Source: CAZDYP01 sp964509505 (GTDB taxonomy: Bacteria > Chloroflexota > Anaerolineae > JACRMK01). From it: a stretch of 6,205 nucleotides of DNA. The notes under the pieces are model-generated. The model made no database searches. It saw nothing but the letters and a program-made list of their open reading frames with translations, and was not told the DNA's origin. The position numbers were made by a program, and so were the translations under genes. This document shows positions 1 to 6,151 of this stretch, piece by piece. The stretch spans positions 1-6,205 of the forward strand of contig CAZDYP010000234.1 of the NCBI GenBank assembly GCA_964509505.1. Direction: 5' to 3'. Numbering within the stretch: the stretch's first letter is position 1; every line of letters begins with the position of its first letter.

Positions 1-1238
1 GTCAGCGAACCAACCGTCGTCTTGCCTGTATCCGTTTTCGGTTGCGGGTCGTCAATGCTCACCAATAGCTGCTTCACGTTCTGCTCGGTGAGAATGACGA
101 TGAACTGCACGCCGTTGGGATAGTAATAGACTTGCACATCGGTCTGCGCAATGACGGTGCTCGCAGTCGCATACGCTGCCACCATCTTGCGCGCGTTCTC
201 CAGTCGCTTCTCTGCCACCGTCTTGTCAATGTAGTAGCGCGTGAAACCTTGTTGCTCTTCCAACTTGAACAGCGTGTTGTACGCTTCGGCTTGTTTCTTG
301 ATGAGGTCGCCCGTCGCCGTCGCCAACAACGCGCGGTCATACTCTTGCCCTAGCTCGTCAAACACAGGCCCATATTGCGGCGCACGCGCGGCGAGCGCTA
401 TCAAGCGTTGCAAGCGTTCGGTAGGCGCGTCCAGCAAGGTGATTTGGATGAGCGGACGCGTGAGACTGTCGGGCTTCTTCAACACGAGGTCGCCGATGAG
501 TTGGCGTGTGCGCGCGATGCCTTCGGTGGCTTTTTGCAATGCCACGTATTCGAGATAGGGGTCAACGAACTCAAGCCCAAACGCGAAGTAACCCTCATAC
601 GACTTGATCGCATTCGCCGTATCGCCGCGCAGCTGATAAAGCCGCGCATTCGCGTACCAATCTTGCGGCGTCTGCGGATTGTTAATGAGCTGCCCTTTGC
701 CCGATTGCAATGCGGCGAGCGCGGCTTGCATGTCCGCGAAGCCTTGCGCCTGTGTCGTCGCAATTGCGCCCACCTGCGTCGCTTGTGCGGCGACGACGGT
801 GGATTGCGCGCCGACCTTCGTCGCTTGCGCAGCGACGACGGTGGCGCTCGCTTGTGTCGTCTCTTTGATTTTGGTCACGTCCTCTTGTAGATTGAGCAAC
901 TGCGCTTGCAGCTGGGCAATCGGTTCGATGTTGTCCGCAAGATAGCCACGCTCAGGTCCCACGACAAAGACAAACGACAGCAGCGTGAAGATAATGGTGA
1001 AACCGCTCGCCACGACGCACACGCCGAGCAATGGATGTTCCCACGCATCTTTGCCGGGCGTGCGCCACAAACGATAGAAACCCGCAAACGCAACCGCCGC
1101 CGTGATAAATGACAGCAACGCGACCCATGGCGCAAAGTTAGCCAGGGGTTGCAACACGTCGCCGATGAACCCCATGACGGCACTGATAATGCCGATGGGC
1201 CCCGCGGCGTTAGCAATAGTTTTGCGAATGTGTTCCAT
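1..1238 (-). CDS. Membrane-anchored coiled-coil and TPR-like protein, C-terminus cut by window edge
   Basis: The frame opens at ATG 1238-1236 and stays open for 412 codons to the window edge, so the C-terminus is missing. The start is set by AGGAGG six bases upstream. Residues 36-58 and 70-93 are two clear membrane segments; residues 11-33 are also hydrophobic but contain Asp27 and may be amphipathic. Residues 103-127 (IAQLQAQLLNLQEDVTKIK within them) look like a coiled coil. It continues into an alanine-rich 14-residue repeat, TVVAAQATxVGAx, at 133-145 and 147-159. Residues 193-225 (WYANARLYQLRGDTANAIKS) match the TPR pattern, including the conserved Gly, Ala and Tyr positions. From about 367 the chain becomes strand-rich (DVQVYYYPNGVQFIVILTEQ) and may begin a beta domain. 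I infer a membrane protein with a large soluble part used for protein contacts or oligomerisation. No catalytic motif is visible and I cannot name a family. The gene is probably transcribed separately from the large gene upstream, because a terminator lies between them. Confidence 0.88.
   Translation of the reverse strand, partial: MEHIRKTIANAAGPIGIISAVMGFIGDVLQPLANFAPWVALLSFITAAVAFAGFYRLWRTPGKDAWEHPLLGVCVVASGFTIIFTLLSFVFVVGPERGYLADNIEPIAQLQAQLLNLQEDVTKIKETTQASATVVAAQATKVGAQSTVVAAQATQVGAIATTQAQGFADMQAALAALQSGKGQLINNPQTPQDWYANARLYQLRGDTANAIKSYEGYFAFGLEFVDPYLEYVALQKATEGIARTRQLIGDLVLKKPDSLTRPLIQITLLDAPTERLQRLIALAARAPQYGPVFDELGQEYDRALLATATGDLIKKQAEAYNTLFKLEEQQGFTRYYIDKTVAEKRLENARKMVAAYATASTVIAQTDVQVYYYPNGVQFIVILTEQNVKQLLVSIDDPQPKTDTGKTTVGSL
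772..855 (-). repeat. Two 42-bp imperfect tandem repeats encoding a 14-residue unit
   Basis: Units at 772-813 and 814-855 share most bases, with the core CGTCGCTTG and CGACGACGGTGG in both. On the coding strand they give TVVAAQATKVGAQ and TVVAAQATQVGAI, phased exactly 14 residues (two heptads) apart. This fits in-frame duplication lengthening a coiled coil. The flanking residues 160-172 (ATTQAQGF) look like a decayed further unit. Confidence 0.75.
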
Positions 1239-1244
1239 CAAACC

Positions 1245-1250
1245 CCTCCT
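1245..1250 (-). promoter_or_regulatory. Shine-Dalgarno site of the membrane/TPR gene
   Basis: AGGAGG on the minus strand lies six bases before ATG 1238-1236, within a longer purine run. It decides the start of the gene and shows that the gene can be translated independently of the one upstream. Confidence 0.85.
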
Positions 1251-1298
1251 CAAGAAAATTTTTGATTTCAGATTTAGGTTTAACATCATACCAACAAA

Positions 1299-1334
1299 AA
1301 AGGATGAGGTATTATACTCCATCCCTCATCCTTT
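1299..1334 (-). terminator. Intrinsic terminator downstream of the large gene
   Basis: An 11-bp stem (1299-1309 with 1324-1334, core AAGGATGAGG/CCTCATCCTT) encloses a 14-base loop. On the minus strand it runs into six T residues (1301-1296), some of them within the stem base, followed by GTTGG. It lies about 50 bases past the large gene's stop codon and before the next gene's ribosome site, so it should end the large transcript. Confidence 0.75.
1311..1316 (-). promoter_or_regulatory. Possible -10 box (TATAAT) inside the terminator loop
   Basis: A perfect TATAAT lies on the minus strand about 73 bases before the membrane/TPR gene, in the loop of the 1299-1334 hairpin. A second candidate, TATGAT, is at 1285-1290. 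No TTGACA-like hexamer stands at 16-18 bases upstream of either, so this is only a candidate. If real, promoter and terminator share the same bases. Confidence 0.25.
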
Positions 1335-1347
1335 ATCCTTCACCCTT
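1320..1347 (+). repeat. Four heptamer tandem repeats (consensus CATCCTT)
   Basis: Read on the plus strand the heptamers are CATCCCT, CATCCTT, TATCCTT and CACCCTT, in perfect seven-base phase. The first two form one arm of the terminator hairpin and the fourth begins the left arm of the next hairpin. A matching array lies at 6138-6165. Confidence 0.75.
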
Positions 1348-1375
1348 GCGAAGATTCTAAACCTTCGCAAGGGTG
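1341..1375 (-). other. Perfect 13-bp stem-loop just after the large gene's stop
   Basis: CACCCTTGCGAAG (1341-1353) pairs perfectly with 1363-1375 around the 9-base loop ATTCTAAAC. It begins 11 bases after the TAA stop at 1388-1386. There is no T-tract on either side, so alone it is a poor intrinsic terminator. It may instead protect the 3' end of the message or assist the second hairpin. Confidence 0.8.
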
Positions 1376-1385
1376 CGCTCATGAA

Positions 1386-4300
1386 TTACCTGACGACCAA
1401 CGGCAGATAGTTCTTGAAAACCGCCACAGGATTATACGCCAACACCTCAAACGTCTTCACATTGGACACGCCGCCGCCGAGTGGCGGATTGATGACCGTG
1501 ATGCTCTGCGGTCCTACCACGGCGAGGTCGCCCGCGCTGAGTGTAATTTTCAGCTGCGTGGCGCTGACGAGTGTCGTCGGGCGTGTCTCGCCGTTCCATT
1601 GCGCCACCGCGCCCAACACGAAGCCATAGCCATTGAGCGTGACATCCAGCTGCGTGATGTCGCTGAGTTGTTCAGCCTTGTTTGGACTCAGCGTGTTGAG
1701 CGAAGGGATGGGATTCTCATTCGGCGGCGCGACATCCAACGCGAAAGGCGTCGCGGGTGTGCTGCTTGCCTGCGCGCTCTCGGCTCTCGGCAACACGCCG
1801 CTGTTCACGACGGTGATAGCGTTGATGCCGGGTTGATTCAACAGATTAGCAGGGACTTGCGCGACGAGTTGCGTGCTGCTGATGAAGGTCGTCACTAGCA
1901 ACACGTTGTTCCACACGACCTTCGCCGTCGCCGCAAAGTCGCTCCCTTTGACCGTGATGCTGACGGGAGCGCTGCCCGCGACCAAGCCCAAGATGCTGAT
2001 GCTCTCAATGGACGGGATGAGGTCGCTGGCGGTCGCGACGACCGTGAGCGTGACGGGATTGCTCGTGCCGCCGCCGGGTGTGGCATTGAACACCGTGATC
2101 GCTTTATTGCCGACGGCCGCGACATCGCTTGCTTGCACCGATGCGATGAGCTCCGTTTCATTCACAAAGAGCGTCGTACGATTGGAGCCATTCACACGCA
2201 CGATGGAGCCGATGATAAACCCATCACCTTTCACCGTAAGCGAGAATGCCGCCGAGCCTGCGACCTTCGCAGCAGGCAACAACGAGGTAGCAACGGGTTT
2301 GGGGTTGGCGATAGGTAGTGACACGACTGCATCGTTGTCATGTCCTGTCGCATAAACGTACTTGCCATCAGGCGCGACGACCACACCGCGCGCCGTACTC
2401 AATGGCGGCAATGTGCCACCTGTGCCTGTGATCATTTCGACGAACGACAACGAACCATCGTCGGGGTCACGCGCGAAGGCGTTCACACCATCTTCAAGGC
2501 GTGACGTGACAAATAACCATTTGCCATTCGGACTGAGCGCGAGATCACTCGCGCCATTCAACGCCATCGCTGTGTTGTCGGCAATACACGACTGGAAGGT
2601 CAGCTTGCCATCTATGGCATTGCGCGCGAAGGTGCAAACGCCGCCTGTGCCAGAGTTGCCGCCTGCCGTGTAAACGAAGCGACCGTCTTTGCTGACGACG
2701 ACGCGGAACACGCCATCCAATCCCGCAACCATACCGCTCGTAATCACTTGCGCTGTCGTCAACGTACCGCTAATTGGGTCGCGGGTTAGCACCAACACGG
2801 CATCACCGACATAGCTGGTCGCGTAGAGCTGCGCGCCATCGGGACTGAGCGCAATGCCATACGCTGCGCTGAGATTGGCATGGGTATATTTCTGCACGAA
2901 TGAAGCGTTCTTGACCGTGAGGGTGCCCAATGTGATCTTTGTGCTGAGCGCGCCAGTCGTCGTATTGCGTCGCAGCACGCTGACCGCGTTATCAAAGATA
3001 CTGCTTACATACACGAAGTTGCCGTCGGGGCTAATAGCAATGCCATACGCGCCATCCAAGCCATCCACGAAGTAATTACATGGGTTGATGAAGCTACAAC
3101 CATAACCATCCCCTTCGTCAATCGTGTCCACCCACGTCAGGCTGCCATCTTCGCCATCACGACTGAACACGGCGATGGCATCGCCGACCCAACCCGTTGC
3201 GTACACATTCTTGCCATCGGCGCTTACCGCCACTTGCAACGGCGACGTGAAGCGATTCGTGGCGCTCAAAGTCGCGCTATCGAAAGTGGATGCGTAACCT
3301 AGCGATGTGCTTTGCTGACCATTGTTTAGTGCATTGTACACGACGATTGTATGACTGCCTTCATCCGCCACGTAAGCATGTTTACCATCGGGACTGAGCG
3401 CGATGCCGTATGGTCCATACGAAGGAGGCGTCAACCCTGCCGTTGACCAGTAATATATAGGGAACAAAGGATCAACGGCTTTCTTCACCAGACAGCTGAG
3501 GTTGTAACTTACTGTTGGCTTAGTGGGATCATTGGTGTTGAACGATAGCACCGCCGACTTCACGCCGGTCGTTGTGGCGTTGCAGCGCGCAGTTACGTTG
3601 ACCTGTGCGCCGCCGTTGACGATTGTGAATGGGAACGCAGTGAGCAACTGGATTTCGCCCGGCGGCGTGCTGGTCAAGATGGCATTCGACAAAACCAGAT
3701 TTGCCGAACCTGTTTCTTTCACAGTAATCAAGATGTTTTTCAACGTGCCAACTTCTGTCTCGACACTCTTGGGCCCGGGCGGATTCGGGTCGGAGCTGAA
3801 GCCTGCCGTCGGCGCCGCCGTGCCGATACACTTCACCGTGTAGCTCGCGCTCGATTCGTCGGGATCATTCGTGTTGAACGAGAGCGTCGCAGTGTATGTG
3901 CCTGCGCCGCTTGGCGTGCAGCGAATGTCATGCGACGTACTGCCCAAGGGCACAACATTCGCAGGCATGGGACTGATAGCAAACATGCTCGCATTCGCGC
4001 CGCTAAACGCCACCGACGACAGCGTGAGCGTCAGGTCGCCTGAGTTGAAAATTTGCAAGGCATTCGTCTTCGTGACAGGCACATTGATCGTGGAGGTGCC
4101 AACCGTGATCACACTGCCCGGCACGGGCAACGAACTGAAGTCGGGCGCGGCATCGTCCACCTCAAAGGGCCCGATGTCGAACAACGGCAACCCGATGCCA
4201 TCGCCATTGCTGAGGCGCGGCAAGCCGCGAATATCCTCATTGCCCACATCAGGGTCATTACTTGGATAATCCACTGGCGCAATCTTGTCAATCAACGGAC

Positions 4301-5870
4301 TGCCGGGCAACGGCTTTTGGGTCAACAAGCCGGGCACCGTGCTGCCATTCACCGCAGGCACCGGATCGAGCTTCGGGTCGGTATTACTTTGGTCAGTGGA
4401 TTCTGGTTTATCGCACGAGTTGTCGCTGAACGAGTTTTGCCCTTTGCTGTCAATGGGCCAGACCTCGTCATCGTCGGGAATGTTGTCGTCGGGTGGAAAG
4501 TCTTGATCGCTCTCCTGTTTGTCACGACAGTTCTGCGGCAAGTTGCCCGCGAACACTGCCAAACGAAATTCGGCTTTGTCATACTTTGCATCATGATTAT
4601 AGATGCCGCCGCCTTTGTCGCCTGCGATGTTGCCATTGATGGCGACTGCTAGCGCATTCAGTTGTGCCACACTACCAATCAAGTTTAGCGTGGTAAGCGC
4701 GCCGCCCTTACCGCTGGCGTTGTTACCCGTGAAACCAACCATACGCAACGTGAGCTGCCCATTGTCTCGGTTGGCGATTGCGCCACCATCGCCTTCGACG
4801 CTGTTCGCCACGAACATCGTGCGCTTGATCAGCATCTCACTCATGTTGTGAATCGCGCCGCCCGCGCCGAGCTTGCCCGGCGAACCCGCATGGTTGCCTT
4901 GGAACGATGAATCTTGAATCGTCAACTTCATGCCGCCATTGTGGACAAGCGCGCCGCCAATGCCTTCCAATGCGACATTGCCGGAGAACGTGCTGCGTTT
5001 GATGGTGCTGGGATAGGTATTCGCATTCGCGCGCAACGAAATCGCGCCGCCGCCTTCGCCTGTCTGACCGCCCGTGCCATCGTAACTCAAATTGGGCAGT
5101 TGCCCCTTCGTCACGTTGCCCGTGAACGCGCTATCGGCAATCTCCATACGGCCCGCGATGAACGCAATCGCGCCGCCTTCCGCATCGGAGACGTTGCCCG
5201 TGAACGTGCTGCCTGCGACGGTCAGTACCCACGTCGTGCGAATCGCGCCGCCGGCTTTGGTGGCTTCGTTAGTGTCTTTCTGCACGGCTTTATTGTTGAT
5301 GAAGCTCGTACCTGCAATCGTCGCGGTGCCATCGTTGCGAATCGCGCCGCCGCCTGCGCCGCCCGCCGAGTTGTTCTCGAACTTGCCGCCCGCAATTTTC
5401 AAATCGCCACGACTATCAATGGCGGTGTAAGTTGCATTCTTGATGGTGACGTTGACCAAACTGAGCCGCCCGCTCGCCTCCACATCGAAAATGATGGAGG
5501 GCACATTCGTCGCATCAATCGTGATTGGTCCCATGAGGGTGACGGTGTTGATGGTGTCAGGCAGCGAACCATGATTCACCGCATGGGTCAACACGATTGT
5601 GCCTGCGACGGCGAATTGGATGAGGGTGTTGCCGCTGTTGCTCGCCGTGCATTCGTTGACGTTCACCGAGCTGTTGAACGCGCGCGCCATCGCCTCGCGC
5701 AACGAACACTTGCCATCGTTCGGATCAAGTTTATCTTGCAGCGTGTTCACCGTGATGGTGACTGGCGCGCTATTAGGCACCGCAGGCGACTCCGCCCGTA
5801 GTGGTTGCGCCAGAGTCAACGTGATGATGCCTACCGCCAAAACTAGCCAGAGGTTCAGTTTATAAGTCAC
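1386..5870 (-). CDS. Exported multidomain surface protein: CSLREA, beta-helix, Ig-like pair, seven-bladed propeller, three IPT/TIG
   Basis: This gene encodes 1494 residues from GTG 5870-5868, chosen because AAAGGAG lies five bases upstream and an obvious signal peptide starts there. Residues 1-26 form the export signal, with likely cleavage after PLRA. A CSLREA motif sits at 55-60 (CSLREAMARA). Residues 161-440 form a right-handed beta-helix with nine GG(A/G)(I/L) turns and FTGN-type ladders. Residues 488-570 (PLPGSPLID, DIRGLPRL, FDIGPFE) resemble a choice-of-anchor Q domain. Two Ig-like choice-of-anchor D-type domains occupy about 575-685 and 686-795, sharing LSFNTNDP. Residues 818-1190 hold seven propeller blades of the YVTN/lactonase-like type, with SPDG turns. 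Three IPT/TIG-like domains follow (about 1191-1278, 1284-1378, 1386-1477), then the tail YLPLVVR. All twelve cysteines fall in within-domain pairs, as expected outside the cytoplasm. No enzyme active site is evident. Adhesion, carbohydrate binding or a structural surface role is inferred, not shown. Confidence 0.95.
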   Translation of the reverse strand: MTYKLNLWLVLAVGIITLTLAQPLRAESPAVPNSAPVTITVNTLQDKLDPNDGKCSLREAMARAFNSSVNVNECTASNSGNTLIQFAVAGTIVLTHAVNHGSLPDTINTVTLMGPITIDATNVPSIIFDVEASGRLSLVNVTIKNATYTAIDSRGDLKIAGGKFENNSAGGAGGGAIRNDGTATIAGTSFINNKAVQKDTNEATKAGGAIRTTWVLTVAGSTFTGNVSDAEGGAIAFIAGRMEIADSAFTGNVTKGQLPNLSYDGTGGQTGEGGGAISLRANANTYPSTIKRSTFSGNVALEGIGGALVHNGGMKLTIQDSSFQGNHAGSPGKLGAGGAIHNMSEMLIKRTMFVANSVEGDGGAIANRDNGQLTLRMVGFTGNNASGKGGALTTLNLIGSVAQLNALAVAINGNIAGDKGGGIYNHDAKYDKAEFRLAVFAGNLPQNCRDKQESDQDFPPDDNIPDDDEVWPIDSKGQNSFSDNSCDKPESTDQSNTDPKLDPVPAVNGSTVPGLLTQKPLPGSPLIDKIAPVDYPSNDPDVGNEDIRGLPRLSNGDGIGLPLFDIGPFEVDDAAPDFSSLPVPGSVITVGTSTINVPVTKTNALQIFNSGDLTLTLSSVAFSGANASMFAISPMPANVVPLGSTSHDIRCTPSGAGTYTATLSFNTNDPDESSASYTVKCIGTAAPTAGFSSDPNPPGPKSVETEVGTLKNILITVKETGSANLVLSNAILTSTPPGEIQLLTAFPFTIVNGGAQVNVTARCNATTTGVKSAVLSFNTNDPTKPTVSYNLSCLVKKAVDPLFPIYYWSTAGLTPPSYGPYGIALSPDGKHAYVADEGSHTIVVYNALNNGQQSTSLGYASTFDSATLSATNRFTSPLQVAVSADGKNVYATGWVGDAIAVFSRDGEDGSLTWVDTIDEGDGYGCSFINPCNYFVDGLDGAYGIAISPDGNFVYVSSIFDNAVSVLRRNTTTGALSTKITLGTLTVKNASFVQKYTHANLSAAYGIALSPDGAQLYATSYVGDAVLVLTRDPISGTLTTAQVITSGMVAGLDGVFRVVVSKDGRFVYTAGGNSGTGGVCTFARNAIDGKLTFQSCIADNTAMALNGASDLALSPNGKWLFVTSRLEDGVNAFARDPDDGSLSFVEMITGTGGTLPPLSTARGVVVAPDGKYVYATGHDNDAVVSLPIANPKPVATSLLPAAKVAGSAAFSLTVKGDGFIIGSIVRVNGSNRTTLFVNETELIASVQASDVAAVGNKAITVFNATPGGGTSNPVTLTVVATASDLIPSIESISILGLVAGSAPVSITVKGSDFAATAKVVWNNVLLVTTFISSTQLVAQVPANLLNQPGINAITVVNSGVLPRAESAQASSTPATPFALDVAPPNENPIPSLNTLSPNKAEQLSDITQLDVTLNGYGFVLGAVAQWNGETRPTTLVSATQLKITLSAGDLAVVGPQSITVINPPLGGGVSNVKTFEVLAYNPVAVFKNYLPLVVR
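1437..2300 (-). other. Three IPT/TIG-like Ig domains (residues 1191-1478 of the large protein)
   Basis: Each module has the same order of landmarks: a start such as PxxxxL(L/S)P, then VKGxGF or its equivalent (VKGDGF, VKGSDF, LNGYGF), then a short strand pair with TLFVNETEL, TTFISSTQL or TTLVSATQL, and finally AITVFN, AITVVN or SITVIN. These are the hallmarks of IPT/TIG beta-sandwiches. None contains cysteine. They separate the propeller from the C-terminal tail and are likely stalk modules. Confidence 0.8.
2301..3419 (-). other. Seven-bladed beta-propeller (residues 818-1190 of the large protein)
   Basis: Seven blades repeat a strand, an S(P/A/K)(D/N)G turn and a following VYxxx strand. The turns are at residues 826-829, 883-886, 947-950, 1009-1012, 1060-1063, 1113-1116 and 1166-1169 (the last APDG). 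Between blades there are linkers such as FSRDGEDGSL, LTRDPISGTL and FARDPDDGSL, as in the lactonase/YVTN propellers. DNA coding the blade turn is also repeated: 2836-2863 and 3385-3412 differ at three of 28 bases. Seven blades is the usual closed number, so the fold is probably complete. Confidence 0.85.
3486..4148 (-). repeat. Two tandem choice-of-anchor D-like Ig domains (residues 575-795 of the large protein)
   Basis: Both domains end with LSFNTNDP, then a polar loop, SYTVKC or SYNLSC, and a short linker. Each has one cysteine pair exactly 30 residues apart (651 and 681; 763 and 793). At the DNA level 3525-3549 and 3861-3885 match at 23 of 25 bases, 336 bases (112 codons) apart. This indicates duplication of one ancestral domain. 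Confidence 0.75.
4551..5390 (-). repeat. Right-handed beta-helix coils (residues 161-440 of the large protein)
   Basis: Nine turns carry GGAI, GGAL or GGGI, beginning at residues 174, 207, 232, 274, 305, 337, 362, 389 and 420, so coils are 25-42 residues long. Most are followed by a strand and then (S/T)xFxGN, giving stacked Gly and Asn ladders. The plus-strand copy of the turn appears repeatedly as AATCGCGCCGCC or close variants (around 4851, 5040, 5167, 5241, 5340). Pectate-lyase-like folds of this kind are common in adhesins and polysaccharide-active proteins; no catalytic set is recognisable. Confidence 0.85.
5793..5870 (-). other. Signal peptide of the large protein
   Basis: The first 26 residues have a Lys at position 4, a hydrophobic core (LWLVLAVGIITLTLA) and a polar end with cleavage expected after PLRA, before ESPAVP. 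No cysteine follows, so it is not a lipoprotein signal. This places the protein outside the cytoplasm and supports the GTG start. Confidence 0.85.
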
Positions 5871-5875
5871 CGCAT

Positions 5876-5882
5876 CTCCTTT
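5876..5882 (-). promoter_or_regulatory. Shine-Dalgarno site deciding the GTG start of the large gene
   Basis: AAAGGAG on the minus strand stands five bases (ATGCG) before GTG 5870-5868. No comparable site precedes the ATG at 6140, which would add 90 residues. Confidence 0.85.
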
Positions 5883-5965
5883 GAGCAATAAGGTACTGTC
5901 AACATCCGCATAGAAAAACGTCGCGTTGCCTGTAACCGTTACTATTAGATCAAATTCTGATTGAG

Positions 5966-6019
5966 TGTACAGCCAGACCTCACAGATTTTAGAAACCAGT
6001 GAGGTCTCAGACCTGTACA
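5966..6019. repeat. Imperfect inverted repeat (TGTACAG ... CTGTACA)
   Basis: Outer arms TGTACAG (5966-5972) and CTGTACA (6013-6019) pair over 7 bp. Inner arms AGACCTCAC (5975-5983) and GTGAGGTCT (5999-6007) pair over 9 bp, with unequal bulges of 2 and 5 bases and a 15-base loop. CAGACCT also occurs as a direct repeat at 5974-5980 and 6008-6014. There is no T-tract. It resembles dispersed GACCTCAC/GTGAGGTC palindromes that I recall from Chloroflexota genomes. It could be such a repeat, a leader hairpin of the large gene, or an operator. Confidence 0.7.
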
Positions 6020-6118
6020 TCCAAACAGGAAACTGCTCTAAGCCATAGCGGGCGCAACAGTAAATGCTACTGAGGGATATAAAAAGTGATACGTTGTGCA
6101 GCGCTGGCTCTGAGAAAC

Positions 6119-6151
6119 AAAAAGGATGAAGGGGGGGCATCCTTCATCCTT
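6119..6151 (-). terminator. Intrinsic terminator of a gene upstream on the minus strand
   Basis: AAGGATGAAGG (6122-6132) pairs perfectly over 11 bp with 6141-6151 around an 8-base loop. On the minus strand it passes into TTTTT (6123-6119), then GTTTCTC. It is built like the terminator at 1299-1334 and uses the same AAGGATGA arm. It should separate whatever is transcribed from beyond 6205 from the large gene. Confidence 0.7.

Noticed and set aside
375..890. A 171-codon plus-strand open frame, with smaller minus-strand frames nearby
   Set aside because: They overlap the membrane/TPR gene in other frames and give Arg- and Cys-rich products. The gene's own frame has a ribosome site, membrane segments, heptads and a TPR-like motif.
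2301..3419. Lactonase enzyme activity of the propeller
   Set aside because: The resemblance is in the blade repeats only. I could not identify a catalytic set, and this repeat type is common in non-enzymatic propellers.
4551..5390. CRISPR array or DNA-level satellite suggested by repeated AATCGCGCCGCC
   Set aside because: The repeats are spaced irregularly (about 75-190 bases), vary in sequence, and are explained by coding for the GGAI turns of the beta-helix.
4914..5801. A 295-codon plus-strand open frame
   Set aside because: It lies wholly antisense to the beta-helix part of the large gene. Its product is rich in Arg, Ala and His without domain features, as expected for a shadow of a repetitive GC-biased gene.
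5897..5902. TTGACA on the minus strand as a -35 box for the large gene
   Set aside because: A -10 box at normal spacing would fall on the Shine-Dalgarno sequence and transcription would begin at or inside the start codon; no TATAAT-like hexamer is there.
5871..6140. A 90-residue N-terminal extension of the large protein
   Set aside because: It would start in a terminator loop and run through an inverted repeat. It has no ribosome site, and it would put an export signal in the middle of the chain.
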